A stretch of 64,000 nucleotides of DNA from UBA6623 sp965238125 (GTDB lineage: Bacteria > Acidobacteriota > Terriglobia > Bryobacterales > UBA6623), in the NCBI GenBank assembly GCA_965238125.1, contig OZ250179.1, forward strand, positions 1,364,001 to 1,428,000, in the 5' to 3' direction. The position numbers were made by a program, and so were the translations under genes. The notes beneath the pieces were generated by a model. That model saw only the letters and a program-made list of their open reading frames with translations, was not told the origin of the DNA and did no database searches. Below, one piece after another: positions 1-9,209 of this stretch (within the stretch, counting starts at the first letter, position 1; every line of letters starts with the position of its first letter).

Positions 1-1139
1 TCCACGCCGGCGCGAATATGCGCGTTGGGCGTCTTGCGGTTGCGAACACACTCCAGCCAGTTCCGCACGTTGTCGAGGGTCCCCGTGCCGTCGATCCTTT
101 CGAGCGTCGAAGTGTCCTCGCTGCGGGCGAAGTGGTGGATCGGTTCCGGTAGGCTGACCGCCTCAAAGGGTTTCGCACCTTCTTCGTAGACGTCATAGCC
201 CAGGCGGGTGAGCGTCATCATGGCCTTGTCCCCGCGGAACACGATCCCGCCGCCGAGCAAACCAAACGTCATGTTGCCCTCGTAGGCCGCGGTGTAGCCC
301 TCGGGGAAAAGCATCGTTGCGGTGACGGTGTCGGGCGCCTCCAACCAGTCTTGGGTGTAGGTGGTCCCGGCGGCGTGGACCTCGCGAGGGCGCGGGCTCT
401 TCATGTACCACTGAATCACATCGATCCAGTGGGTCATCAGGTCGGTAATGCTGCCTCCTCCGAAATCCCAGAAAAAACGCCAGAAACGAAAGCGTATCTT
501 GTCGAAGGGCTGCTTCGGTGCTGAGCCCAACCATTGTTCCCAATCCAGTTGACTGAGATCGACGTCGCGCGCGCGGCCGGCTCCTCCCCCCGTCGAGTAG
601 TTCTGCGACCAGTGGCATCGCACGAAAGTGATCTTGCCCAACGCACCGTCGTCGATCAGCTGCTTGGCTTCGAGGAAGTGCTTCCAGCTTCGTTGCTGCG
701 TTCCGGTCGCGACGACTTGGCTCGAATCCTCGACGGCTTTGACGAGTTTGTCTCCTTCGGAAAGATCATGGGTCACCGGCTTTTCGACGTAGACGTCCTT
801 GCCCGCCGCCACGGCCTCGATCGTCATAGGCGCGTGCCAGTGGTCCGGGGTGCCGAGCACTACGGCGTCAATGTCTTTGCTGGCGAGAACGTCACGGTAG
901 TCCTTGAACGCCTTGGCCGAGGCGCCAAACTGTTCTGCCGCCTGCTCGCGCCTGGGTACGTAGACATCGGAGACGCCCCGAACCTCGGCTCCCGTGATCT
1001 TCGGGACGTAGGCCGTTACGCCGCGTCCCCGTCCGCCGCAGCCGATCAAAGCGACGCCGATGCGGTCGTTGGCTCCGAGAACGCGTTGGGATGCCAGCGC
1101 CGTCATGGCGCCTGTTCGAAGAAAATCTCGTCGTTGCAT
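1..1139 (-). CDS. Gfo/Idh/MocA-family oxidoreductase, Tat-exported, 3' end outside window
   Basis: This NAD(P)-dependent sugar or inositol dehydrogenase-like protein is open from the ATG at 1139 to the window edge (about 379 codons, C-terminus missing). The N-terminus MQRRDFLRTGAMTALASQRV carries a twin-arginine-like signal (QRRDFLR). The Rossmann motif follows as GVALIGCGGRGRG near residues 28-40. The family signature EKPVTHD is near residue 118, the step usually assigned to the catalytic/NAD-binding Lys. GTPDHWHAP is also typical. The start is supported by AGGAGG six bases upstream. Exported members of this family are abundant in Acidobacteriota and Planctomycetota; the substrate cannot be told. 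Shorter open frames on both strands here are shadows. Confidence 0.93.
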   Translation of the reverse strand, partial: MQRRDFLRTGAMTALASQRVLGANDRIGVALIGCGGRGRGVTAYVPKITGAEVRGVSDVYVPRREQAAEQFGASAKAFKDYRDVLASKDIDAVVLGTPDHWHAPMTIEAVAAGKDVYVEKPVTHDLSEGDKLVKAVEDSSQVVATGTQQRSWKHFLEAKQLIDDGALGKITFVRCHWSQNYSTGGGAGRARDVDLSQLDWEQWLGSAPKQPFDKIRFRFWRFFWDFGGGSITDLMTHWIDVIQWYMKSPRPREVHAAGTTYTQDWLEAPDTVTATMLFPEGYTAAYEGNMTFGLLGGGIVFRGDKAMMTLTRLGYDVYEEGAKPFEAVSLPEPIHHFARSEDTSTLERIDGTGTLDNVRNWLECVRNRKTPNAHIRAGV

Positions 1140-1216
1140 GGATTTCGCCTCCTGAGAATGACCTGAAAAAGGATAAACCAAGCCGTGGATTAACGTAGCC
1201 TTTGTCGTTTTGGTTA

Positions 1217-1228
1217 GAGTGTACACTC
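1217..1228. promoter_or_regulatory. 12-bp perfect palindrome, candidate operator
   Basis: GAGTGTACACTC is a perfect dyad about 80 bp upstream of the oxidoreductase start at 1139 and in its promoter region. It is the length and symmetry expected for a small dimeric regulator of the GntR or TetR kind. No regulator gene is adjacent. Its role is inferred from position and symmetry only. Confidence 0.35.
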
Positions 1229-1400
1229 GTTTGTTGGGGAACACCATCGCGGGGGACCTCGTGCCGTTGCGGCGGCTGGCCCGTTGCCGTGGTTCGCGCC
1301 TGGTATACCAATGAACGAAAATGAGTCGTGTCCGACGGTCGGCGCGAACGCTTGCCGCTGCTCCTGTTTTCGGGAAAGAGCTCGCAGCGGTCACTGAAGA

Positions 1401-1448
1401 GTTCCGTTTTCTATGAATCCGCGGATTCATAATGCCGCCATGAAAATG
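1401..1448 (-). repeat. Palindromic intergenic repeat A, copy 1
   Basis: Read on the minus strand this is TTTTCATGGCGGCATTATG followed by AATCCGCGGATTCAT and AGAAAACGGAAC. The core ATGAATCCGCGGATTCAT is a perfect palindrome. Four more copies lie at 20531, 30868, 42182 and 43795, all intergenic. This copy is the most symmetrical. Confidence 0.8.
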
Positions 1449-1449
1449 T

Positions 1450-1637
1450 GTGCCGCGAGGCGTTCCTGCCGCCCTTTCAGGGCTCCGCTTGGGTGGGGTG
1501 TCTACCCAGGGTTCCGCCTTCGGCTCCACCCTGGGCCACAGCTTCTGTCGCCGCTTCGCGGCTGCGGCCGTTTGTAATTTTTCGGGTTACACCATAATCC
1601 GCGGGACGTTCGAAAGGGGATTTTCGGAAAAGCGCTC
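1450..1637 (-). repeat. Hairpin-forming intergenic repeat B, copy 1
   Basis: The block contains CCCAGGGT...ACCCTGGG arms, then GTCGCCGCTTCGCGGCTGC and ends GAAAGGGGATTTTCGG. The same order of motifs is found in reverse orientation at 30593-30800 and in part at 37140-37265. A short open frame here (1450-1641) is a by-product of the repeat and not a gene. Such CCCAGGG/GGGCTTCAGCCC repeats are common between genes in Planctomycetota and Acidobacteriota. Confidence 0.7.
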
Positions 1638-3923
1638 ATGAAACCGCAAGTGATTCTCCTCTTAGCATGGTTCGCGGTTGGACCGACCGGCGTTAGGGCC
1701 CAGACCGGTCTCGGGCTGCCGTCAACCGCGCAGGGACAACCCGAGTCTGTTGCAGGCCTCCTCGAAAAGGCCGAGCAAGGCGACGCGCAATCGCAGTACG
1801 ACCTGGCGGTCCACTATGCGAGTAACAGATCGGGACAACTGGCGGCCGACGAAGCCGTCCATTGGCTTAGCCGAGCGGCCGAGCAGGGTCATGCCGAGGC
1901 GCAATCCGATCTCGGGCTGCTCTATCACCGCGGTCTGGGAGTTCCGCGGGACCCGGCGGAGGCCGCCAAATGGCTTCGACGCGCCGCCGAACAAGGGCAC
2001 GCGGTTTCCCAGGCCGATCTCGGTCGGCTTTACTACCTGGGCGGCGGCATTCCGCGGGACTTGGCCCAAGCGGCGGAGTGGTACCGCCAGGCGGCCGAGC
2101 AAGGAGTCGCCGTGGCGCAGTTCAACTTAGCCGGCCTGCACGCGACCGGTGAGGGTGTTCCCAAAGACGCTGTCGAAGCGGTGAAGTGGTACCGCGAGGC
2201 GGCCGGCCTGGGACTCGCCGAAGCGCAGTATGCCCTCGCATTGGCCCTGGTTCGAGGTGAGGGCGTCCGCAAGAATTTGCCGGCGGCTGTGCGCTGGGCC
2301 CGCGGAGCCGCCGTCCAGGGTCATGCACCCGCCCAACTTCTGCTGGCACGGCAGTACGAAACGGGCCTGGGCGTGAGTCGAGATATCGGTCGCGCCGTTC
2401 AGTGGTATCTATCCGCGGCGGAACAGGGGCTGGGAGACGCCCAGCGTTCCTTGGGCACATTTTACTCGGAAGGAAGGGGCGGAATCGTCGATCCGATCCG
2501 GGGGCAAATGTGGCTGATGATCGCCGGCCTGAATGCGCCGGAGGGAAGACGCGAGGTGATTGCTCGGGAGCGCAATCAGGCCGGGCGTGGGATGACCGTC
2601 GAGCAAACGGCTGAGGCAGAGCGTCTGGCGAGGCAGTGGGAACGTAAGACCTGGGCGGAACTGAAGGCCGGTCCTCCTGGGGAGCTGATTCCGGGCGGCC
2701 GATTCACGAATCTAAGCGGCTTCTTCTCTACCGCGGGCCGGAACATTTCCGCGGCCGAACTCGAGTACGAAGATTACTGGCGGCCGCATATCGAGAATAG
2801 CCGGCGCGGTATTCGCGAAGCAGCGGGACTCGTTAGTAAGACAGGAACCGCGCTGGTCTTGGGGGCCGGCAAGTGCCGAGAAATCCCCTTGGAGGAACTG
2901 ACCCGTAAATTCGATCGAGTCGTACTGGTTGATCTGGATGCTCCGAGCATGCGCGACGCCGTTGCGACGCTTCCTGAACTATTGCGGCCAAAGGTAGAGA
3001 TCCGCGTTTCGGACGTAACGTCCTTTGCGCAGCCCCTGATGGAGGCCACGAGCCGCATCGTGGAGGGCGCCCAAAGCGCGGACGAGGCGTTCACCCAGCT
3101 GGGATCGCTGTATCGCGAGATCGCAACGCTGCGGCGACTTCCGGAGCTGCCTCGCGCCGACCTGGTGATCTCATCTCTGGTGCTTTCCGAACTTGCCCGC
3201 TACCCGAGCACGTACGCCGCTCAGCTCGTGAAGGAGAAGTTCGACGCGAATCTATCGGAGTGGAGCGGTTACGGAGAACTGTGGCGGAATCTTCGAACCT
3301 TCGCCTCCAAGGATCACGCGGAAATGCTCGCCCGCCTCAGCCCACCGGGAGGCGTCATCTACTTCGCCGATACGGTCGCGCGCGGGCCGGACGTCGGCAA
3401 GGTGGACCGCGAGGAGAAACGCTCGGCGCTGAATGTCATCGCGGGCCGCTTCGCTCGACTCGGCGTTTTCAAGAAGCTCCGTACGCGCCCGGAGAGTTGG
3501 AGCCTGTTCCAAGACGTGTTTCGGAAGATCCAAGTCGGCGAGAGCGCTGCGGAAGCCTCGACAGAAAATGCCGAGGCACCGAACCTAGAAAAGCTTGTAG
3601 CCGAGATCGAGGCGGCCCCGGGCGCAACGCCTGACGGCACGGATATAGCAGCCGAGGCGGCGACTCGTCTCCTATGTCAGGATCATTTGCCGGTGGCGAT
3701 GGAGATCGCGGCCTACGAAGGGGTGCTCGAAGCTTACCGAGAGGCGGCCCCGGGATCCCTGGAGCGGCTTCTCGATTGGGACGCCTTTTTCGGCGCCCTC
3801 GAGGGAAGCAACTTGGGGCCCGTGACCGACACGGAGAGCTGGTGGTGGCTGGAGTACGCCTGCTCGATTCCGCGCAAAGCAGGCGGCTTTTTGGTCTGCG
3901 GCCGCGTCTTGCGAAAACGGTGA
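1638..3923 (+). CDS. Exported Sel1-repeat protein fused to a methyltransferase-like domain
   Basis: The 761-residue protein has an N-terminal signal peptide (about residues 1-21, ending VRAQ). Seven or more Sel1-type repeats follow to about residue 300, each with an AEAQ..LG.LY..G.GV.RD pattern. From about residue 400 there is a Rossmann-like methyltransferase outline: ALVLGAGKCREIPL (motif I), VVLVDLDAPSM (acidic end of strand 2), VEIRVSDVTSF and ADLVISSLVLSEL. Sel1 repeats are helical solenoids for protein contacts. A SAM-dependent methyltransferase after a signal peptide is odd, because SAM is cytoplasmic. Either the signal is not cleaved or the domain has another role. The start ATG is the first in frame and gives the signal. 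Function unknown. Confidence 0.85.
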   Translation: MKPQVILLLAWFAVGPTGVRAQTGLGLPSTAQGQPESVAGLLEKAEQGDAQSQYDLAVHYASNRSGQLAADEAVHWLSRAAEQGHAEAQSDLGLLYHRGLGVPRDPAEAAKWLRRAAEQGHAVSQADLGRLYYLGGGIPRDLAQAAEWYRQAAEQGVAVAQFNLAGLHATGEGVPKDAVEAVKWYREAAGLGLAEAQYALALALVRGEGVRKNLPAAVRWARGAAVQGHAPAQLLLARQYETGLGVSRDIGRAVQWYLSAAEQGLGDAQRSLGTFYSEGRGGIVDPIRGQMWLMIAGLNAPEGRREVIARERNQAGRGMTVEQTAEAERLARQWERKTWAELKAGPPGELIPGGRFTNLSGFFSTAGRNISAAELEYEDYWRPHIENSRRGIREAAGLVSKTGTALVLGAGKCREIPLEELTRKFDRVVLVDLDAPSMRDAVATLPELLRPKVEIRVSDVTSFAQPLMEATSRIVEGAQSADEAFTQLGSLYREIATLRRLPELPRADLVISSLVLSELARYPSTYAAQLVKEKFDANLSEWSGYGELWRNLRTFASKDHAEMLARLSPPGGVIYFADTVARGPDVGKVDREEKRSALNVIAGRFARLGVFKKLRTRPESWSLFQDVFRKIQVGESAAEASTENAEAPNLEKLVAEIEAAPGATPDGTDIAAEAATRLLCQDHLPVAMEIAAYEGVLEAYREAAPGSLERLLDWDAFFGALEGSNLGPVTDTESWWWLEYACSIPRKAGGFLVCGRVLRKR

Positions 3924-3937
3924 CTAGCAGGGATTAA

Positions 3938-4267
3938 CAGCCGTCCGCAAAGCGCCGATCCCCGGCTGTACCGAATTCTTCCACCCTCCGTTTCTTGTAC
4001 AAGAAGTCCGTTGACGACAAACTGGTGATCCGCAGCGGCTTTGCAAGGATCTACGGCTTGAGTCCGAACGCCGCGACGGTCGCCGCCGTCGGACCGCCCG
4101 GCAATGGGGAAACCACCCCGATCGTTGCAACGATCGATGGAATCAATCCCAACGTGACGATCGATGATCCTTTTCCCTTCGGGTTCAAGGAGCCGGCCTT
4201 TGATCAAGACGGGCTCGGAACGGCTCTGGGGCGGAGAGTGTGGGCTGGCGGACCGCAAAAGGGATAG
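3938..4267 (+). pseudogene. Remnant of a TonB-dependent receptor-like outer-membrane protein
   Basis: The frame is open from 3938 (after a TAA) to the TAG at 4265, with no good start codon. The stretch DDKLVIRSGFARIYGLSP followed by NVTIDDPFPFGFKEP resembles the barrel region of the large carboxypeptidase-regulatory/TonB receptors that abound in Acidobacteriota. About 90 residues remain of a normally ~1000-residue protein. It lies between a complete gene and the next gene, so it is taken as a relic. The identification is by motif resemblance only. Confidence 0.5.
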
Positions 4268-4332
4268 GGTACCCACAAAAATCCCCACCGCCATGCAATA
4301 GTTCATTGAAACTAGGTAAGTTATATTCGTAC

Positions 4333-5025
4333 GTGAACTACTTCAACTACTTCACCGAAACCGAAGAGCACTTCCAGAAGGCTCGCAATAGCGGGACCTT
4401 TCTGCTCTCGCCGCTCGACTGGGCCTTGATCGAAGTCTGGAAAGACTCCGGCGTGCCCCTCGAAGCGGTTTGCAAGGGGATCGACCGCGCTTTCGAAAAG
4501 TGGCACACGCGCAGGCGGCGAACGCGAATGGTCAACTCCATCGCCTACTGCAGCCAAGAGGTCTTGGCCGCTGCCCGCGAGATGACGGAACCCGATGCCG
4601 CGGCGCCCAACAAAGCGGCGGCCCCCGCTTTCGATCCCGGCGAGCTGGCCCAGTATTTTGAGAACAACGCCGAGTTGGTTCGCGGGGCGGGAGCCCATAC
4701 GGGCGAGGAATTCGGGCAAGCCTGCGCCGACGCGGCCGATTCGCTCGGCCAACTTGCCTCGGCGGCCCGGGACGGAACGATCGACGATTTGGAGTCTGTT
4801 GAGCAACGGCTGACCGTTCTCGAGGAGCGCCTGCTCGCCGCCGCCGCCCGCCGTCTCAGCGAAGACGAAATGTTGCGGGCCCGCCGCGAGCTTGATCGTC
4901 ACTTGGCGCCTTATCGGATGAAGATGACGGCTGATCAATTGGCCCTGCTCGAAAAGCAATTCCTGCAACGGCAGGCGTTTGAGGCCGCGAGACTGCCGCG
5001 ACTGAGCCTGTTTTATTGGAAGTAG
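4333..5025 (+). CDS. Conserved acidobacterial protein of unknown function (VNYFNYF family)
   Basis: The likely start is GTG 4333, giving VNYFNYFTETEEHFQKAR; the open frame upstream reads through non-homologous sequence. The first ~80 residues contain LLSPLDWALIEVWKDSGVPL and a GIDRAFEKW segment, followed by VNSIAYCSQEV. This conserved block is one I recall from many acidobacterial genomes without an assigned function. The rest is Ala/Glu-rich and helical, with a probable coiled coil. It ends eight bases before the end of convergent ligA. Function is not known. Confidence 0.75.
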   Translation: MNYFNYFTETEEHFQKARNSGTFLLSPLDWALIEVWKDSGVPLEAVCKGIDRAFEKWHTRRRRTRMVNSIAYCSQEVLAAAREMTEPDAAAPNKAAAPAFDPGELAQYFENNAELVRGAGAHTGEEFGQACADAADSLGQLASAARDGTIDDLESVEQRLTVLEERLLAAAARRLSEDEMLRARRELDRHLAPYRMKMTADQLALLEKQFLQRQAFEAARLPRLSLFYWK

Positions 5026-5032
5026 AAAAATT

Positions 5033-7057
5033 CTAAGATTCGGCTTTTGCTTCGCTCGCGGACAAACGCCGCAGCAGTTTCCCCTCGTCGATCACGCTGA
5101 CGCCAAGTTTCTCTGCTTTCGCCAGCTTCGAGCCGGCGGCTTCTCCGGCCACGACGTAGTCGGTTTTCGTGCTGACCGACGAAGTGACGGTTCCGCCGTG
5201 CTGTTCTATGAATTGCTTCGCCTGTTCTCGGCTCATCGTCGGTAGAGTTCCGGTGAGGACGAACGTTAGGCCTTCGAGATCCCCGACCTTTTCCACGGCG
5301 TCTTGCTCGAATTGAAGGCGCTCGGCGCGAAGTTGCGCGATCAAGTCGCGGTTCTTCGGTTCACCGAAGAAATCGCGTACCGCTTCGGCGACGCGAGGCC
5401 CCACGTCGTCGACCTCTTGCAATTCCTCGGTTGAGGCCGCCACCAAGGCGTCTATCGAGAGGAAACGGTCGGCCAGCACCTGCGCCGTTCGCTCGCCAAC
5501 GAAACGGATACCCAGGGCAAAGATCACTCGGGGAAGAGGAGCCGAGCGCGAGCGATCGATGTGCTCGAGCACGTTCGCCGCCGACTTCTTTCCCATGCGC
5601 TCGAGCTTCTCGAGCGTTTCCGCCTCGAGCGCGTACAGGTCAGCGACACTGGTCACCAGCTTGCCGTCCACAAGCTGGTCAACCAGCGCGTCGCCGACGC
5701 CGTCAATGTTCATGGCTTTGCGCGAGCTGAAATGAAGAACCGATTCCTTGAGCCGCGCTGGGCAATCGGCGTTGACGCAACGGCGGATCGCCTCGCCTTC
5801 TTCGCGAACCAATTTCGTGCGGCAAACCGGACAAGCATCCGGCATCCGGAAAACTTCTCGGTTTTCGCCCTCCTTCACGACGCGCACTACTTTCGGGATG
5901 ACGTCGCCGCTGCGTTCGACCAGCACTTCATCCCCGATTTGCAGACCTAGGCGCGCGATCTCGTCCTCGTTGTGCAACGTTGCGCGGGAAACGGTTGCAC
6001 CGCCCACAAAGACCGGTTTCAGTCTTGCCCGCGGCGTCACGGCGCCGGTCCGCCCCACTTGGACGTCGATGCCTTCGACCGCGGTGGTCGCCTGTTCGGC
6101 GGCGAACTTGCACGCGATTGCCCATCGCGGCGCTTTCGCCGTCGCCCCGAGTGAGAGTTGCCGGGCCAGGGAATCCACCTTGATGACGAGGCCGTCAATC
6201 TCATACGGCAAGCTGTCGCGCTTCTGTTGCCATTGTTCGAGAAAGGCGGAAGCCTCATCGATGCCGCGCAAGCGCGCTCGATGAGGATTGACCTTGAAGC
6301 CCAGCCCGGCCAGGGCTTCGAGCGTATCCCAGTGAGACTCGAAGGTCGGCGCACTCGCCGTCGGCAGCATGTAGACGAAAAAGTCGAGCCTTCGCGATGC
6401 CGTGATCTTCGGATCGAGCAGCCGCAACGACCCGGCCGCGGCATTGCGCGGGTTGGCGAAAGTCGGCTGGTCTTCGTGCACGCGCTCGGCATTCAATCTC
6501 TCGAAGGCCTTGCGGTTCATGACAATCTCTCCGCGCACTTCGAATCGGGAGGGCAAAAGGTCGGACGCTTCCACGACTAACGGCAGCGAGCGAATCGTGC
6601 GGGCGTTTTCGGTGATGTCCTCGCCGGTGACGCCGTCGCCGCGGGTCAGCGCGCGCGTCATACGGCCCTCGGAAAACTCAACCGACATCGAAATGCCGTC
6701 GAGCTTCAGCTCGCCCACGTAATCGACCACGTCGAGGCCGCTCAATTCCCGCACGCGGCGGTCGAAGTCTCGCAGAGCGTCCTCGTCGAAAGCATTGTCG
6801 AGGCTGAGCATCGGCGAGGCGTGATCGGCTTTCACGAAACCATCGCGCGGCGCGCCCCCGACACGCTGGGTCGGGGAGTCAGGTGTGACAAGGTCCGGGT
6901 GGGCCTCTTCGATGCGTTGCAGTTCTTCTATCAGCCGATCGTACTCGGCGTCACTGATCTCCGGCTGGTCGAGAACGTAGTAGAGCCGGTCGTGGCGGCG
7001 TACGGTTTCGCGCAACGATTCGGCTTGCCGAGAAATGTCGGGGGCTGCTTCCGCCAT
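5033..7057 (-). CDS. ligA: NAD-dependent DNA ligase LigA
   Basis: This enzyme seals nicks in DNA during replication and repair using NAD+. The 674-residue length is standard. The adenylation motif KLDG has its Lys at about residue 118. Also visible are the N-terminal Ia domain (YYVLDQPEISDAEYDRL), a Cys4 zinc finger (CPVC...CVNADCP, about residues 410-435), helix-hairpin-helix repeats and a C-terminal BRCT domain (GLTFVLTGTLPTMSR, about residue 590 onward). ATG 7057 gives the normal N-terminus. It is divergent from the lipid kinase gene with only 28 bp between the two starts. Confidence 0.98.
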   Translation of the reverse strand: MAEAAPDISRQAESLRETVRRHDRLYYVLDQPEISDAEYDRLIEELQRIEEAHPDLVTPDSPTQRVGGAPRDGFVKADHASPMLSLDNAFDEDALRDFDRRVRELSGLDVVDYVGELKLDGISMSVEFSEGRMTRALTRGDGVTGEDITENARTIRSLPLVVEASDLLPSRFEVRGEIVMNRKAFERLNAERVHEDQPTFANPRNAAAGSLRLLDPKITASRRLDFFVYMLPTASAPTFESHWDTLEALAGLGFKVNPHRARLRGIDEASAFLEQWQQKRDSLPYEIDGLVIKVDSLARQLSLGATAKAPRWAIACKFAAEQATTAVEGIDVQVGRTGAVTPRARLKPVFVGGATVSRATLHNEDEIARLGLQIGDEVLVERSGDVIPKVVRVVKEGENREVFRMPDACPVCRTKLVREEGEAIRRCVNADCPARLKESVLHFSSRKAMNIDGVGDALVDQLVDGKLVTSVADLYALEAETLEKLERMGKKSAANVLEHIDRSRSAPLPRVIFALGIRFVGERTAQVLADRFLSIDALVAASTEELQEVDDVGPRVAEAVRDFFGEPKNRDLIAQLRAERLQFEQDAVEKVGDLEGLTFVLTGTLPTMSREQAKQFIEQHGGTVTSSVSTKTDYVVAGEAAGSKLAKAEKLGVSVIDEGKLLRRLSASEAKAES

Positions 7058-7085
7058 CGCCGTTCTATTATAGAAATTGGCCTCG

Positions 7086-8054
7086 ATGAGCTATCGCCGC
7101 GCCGCGCTGATCTACAATCCGGTCTCGGGCCGCCGATCGCTTTTTCGCGAGGCGAAGATCGAACAGGCGCTCGAGGCCCTTGCGCGCTTGATTCCCGAAG
7201 TCGATCGCATGGCGACGGAGGGTCCTGGAGACGCTTCGCGATTGGCGCGGGAGGCCGTCGAGTCGGGTTGCGACCTGATCGCGGCCTGCGGTGGCGACGG
7301 CACGATCAATGAAGTGATCGGGGGCATGGCGGGGTCCGCTGCGACGTTGCTGCCGCTGCCCGCCGGCACGGCTAACGTTCTGGCGGGAGTGGCGGATCTG
7401 CCGACCCGGCCTGATCTCGCGGCGGCTTTGTTGCCCGAACTCACGACCTACGAAGTCCCGCTGGGGCGCGTTCGCACCGAAGGTGAACAGGCCGCCGAGA
7501 GACTGTTTCTGCTGATGTGCGGAATCGGCGTCGATGCCGGCATTATCTACAACTTGGATACGCGGCTGAAAGCTTACCTGGGGGAGGGAGCCTATTGGTT
7601 GGGGTCCCTCGATCAATTGCACCGTAAACTCGAGCCCTTCGCGGTTCATCTGGACGGCGAAACCCACGAGGCCACGTTCGTGCTAATCAGCAAGAGCCGC
7701 TACTACGGCAGCGGCCTGGAGATCACGCCCAACGCGGAGCTGCTCGCGGGCGAGTTTGAAGTCGCGATCTTCCACGGCCGTTCGCCATTGCGCTACGTGG
7801 GTTACCTGGCTCAACTCGCCGCGCGCCGCCTCGACAGCTTTCCCGATGTGACGTTTTGCCGAACGAAGCGCGTTGAAGCGTCACCGCTTGATTCGTCCGC
7901 GGTATATATCGAGGTGGACGGCGAATTGGCGGGACGGTTGCCTGCCGTCGTGGATATCGCCGCGCAAAAACTCAAGCTCTTGCTGCCCCCCGATTTTGCC
8001 GAAAACGGCGCTTCCGAGTCGGTCGGCCGTTCCGCTGCGCAAATGACTTTCTAG
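7086..8054 (+). CDS. Diacylglycerol kinase-family lipid kinase (YegS-like)
   Basis: This protein phosphorylates a lipid (diacylglycerol, sphingosine-like or similar) with ATP at the inner membrane. The 322-residue sequence has NPVSGRR at the N-terminus and the nucleotide-binding motif GGDGTINEV near residue 69, followed by PLPAGTANVLA, as in the DAGK catalytic fold. SKSRYYGSGLEITPNAEL near residue 205 is also typical. A TTG nine bases upstream is in frame, but ATG 7086 gives the standard start. The substrate cannot be told from sequence. Confidence 0.92.
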   Translation: MSYRRAALIYNPVSGRRSLFREAKIEQALEALARLIPEVDRMATEGPGDASRLAREAVESGCDLIAACGGDGTINEVIGGMAGSAATLLPLPAGTANVLAGVADLPTRPDLAAALLPELTTYEVPLGRVRTEGEQAAERLFLLMCGIGVDAGIIYNLDTRLKAYLGEGAYWLGSLDQLHRKLEPFAVHLDGETHEATFVLISKSRYYGSGLEITPNAELLAGEFEVAIFHGRSPLRYVGYLAQLAARRLDSFPDVTFCRTKRVEASPLDSSAVYIEVDGELAGRLPAVVDIAAQKLKLLLPPDFAENGASESVGRSAAQMTF

Positions 8055-8135
8055 CCCAAGCTCTCCCGAACTTCGCCTCGGCGGGCCAATCTAATCGGCC
8101 CGCAAAGCGGCCGTTCTTCATGTAACGGCTTCTGG

Positions 8136-9110
8136 ATGGATAACCTAACCCACACGCTGACGGGAGTCTTGTTGGCCCGAGCGGGTCTGCGCCGCCTCAC
8201 ACCGCGAGCAACGTGGATCTCGGTTGTGGCCGCGAATATCCCCGACATCGACATTGTTGCGGGACCGTGGGGTATCAACTACCTGAACTACCACCGCCAC
8301 TTGACCCATTCACTGTTCGCGGTTCCCTTCATGGCGCTGCTCGCGCTTCTGCTGGTAGAGGGCATTACGAAAATCGTGCGGCCGCGGGCGGCGCGGCTGC
8401 CTTGGCTGCACGCTTGGGCGGCGGCGACGATCGCGGCTTCCACTCATCCGCTCATGGACTTGACCAACGCCTACGGCGTAAGAATTTTTCTACCCTTCTC
8501 AAGCGGCTGGCACGGTTGGGACATTTTTTTCATCGTCGAGCCTTGGTTGTGGGGAATCTTGTTATTGGCCGTGGTCGTGCCCGCGGCGGCGGGGCTGGTG
8601 GATCGCGAGATGGGGCTCAAGTCGCCTCGCGGCGCGAAGGCCGCCTGGGCCGGCCTCGTGGTTTTGGTGCTCTTCGCCGGACTGAAGAGCTTGCTGCACG
8701 ACCGCGCCGTGGAAACTCTGGACGCGCACCTCTACGACGATTTCGCGGCCACGCGCGTCGCGGCTTTCCCCACGCCGTTGAATCCGTGGCGGTGGAGCGG
8801 GTATGTCGAGACGGACGCCTATCATCAAGTCTTGGACGTTGACCTGCGAGAAACGTTCGATCCGTCGATAGGAAGGAAGTATTTCAAGCCTCCGCCGAGT
8901 CCCGCCCTGGAATCCGTCCGCTTGCACCCTTTGGCGAGCGACTTTCTGCGGTTCGCCCAATTTAACGTCATCACGGTTCTTCCGACGCCCGCGGGGCACC
9001 GTATCCAGATGGTCGACGTGCGCTTCGGCCCGGCCGAGAACTCCTTCTTTCGTTGCACCTTTGAAACCGACGAGCGGCACCGCGTCGTCAGGGCTGTCTT
9101 CGCGCCTTGA
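8136..9110 (+). CDS. YdjM/DUF457-family membrane metal-dependent hydrolase-like protein
   Basis: The 324-residue inner-membrane protein starts MDNLTHTLTGVLLARAGL. It has several transmembrane segments in the first 190 residues and the family's His/Asp pattern (NLTHTLTG, PDIDIV, HRHLTHSL), thought to bind metal. The C-terminal ~130 residues are soluble (VETDAYHQVLDVDLRETF and beyond), as in the longer members of this family. The function of the family is poorly known. ATG 8136 is the obvious start; it follows the lipid kinase by 80 bp and may be co-transcribed. Confidence 0.88.
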   Translation: MDNLTHTLTGVLLARAGLRRLTPRATWISVVAANIPDIDIVAGPWGINYLNYHRHLTHSLFAVPFMALLALLLVEGITKIVRPRAARLPWLHAWAAATIAASTHPLMDLTNAYGVRIFLPFSSGWHGWDIFFIVEPWLWGILLLAVVVPAAAGLVDREMGLKSPRGAKAAWAGLVVLVLFAGLKSLLHDRAVETLDAHLYDDFAATRVAAFPTPLNPWRWSGYVETDAYHQVLDVDLRETFDPSIGRKYFKPPPSPALESVRLHPLASDFLRFAQFNVITVLPTPAGHRIQMVDVRFGPAENSFFRCTFETDERHRVVRAVFAP

Positions 9111-9209
9111 AATCCGCGTGATTGGGCCCGGCGCGGTCGAGAGCGGCCGGGTCTCGTGACGCGAGAGACGACGAACCGGCCCTGCTAGAATAGCCCCGGA
9201 GTCGCCGCC

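Noticed and set aside
892..1311. Separate ORFs on both strands at the left edge
   Set aside because: They are shadows of the oxidoreductase gene, which is open in one frame from 1139 to the edge.
1450..1641. 63-residue ORF before the Sel1 gene
   Set aside because: It is a by-product of intergenic repeat B.
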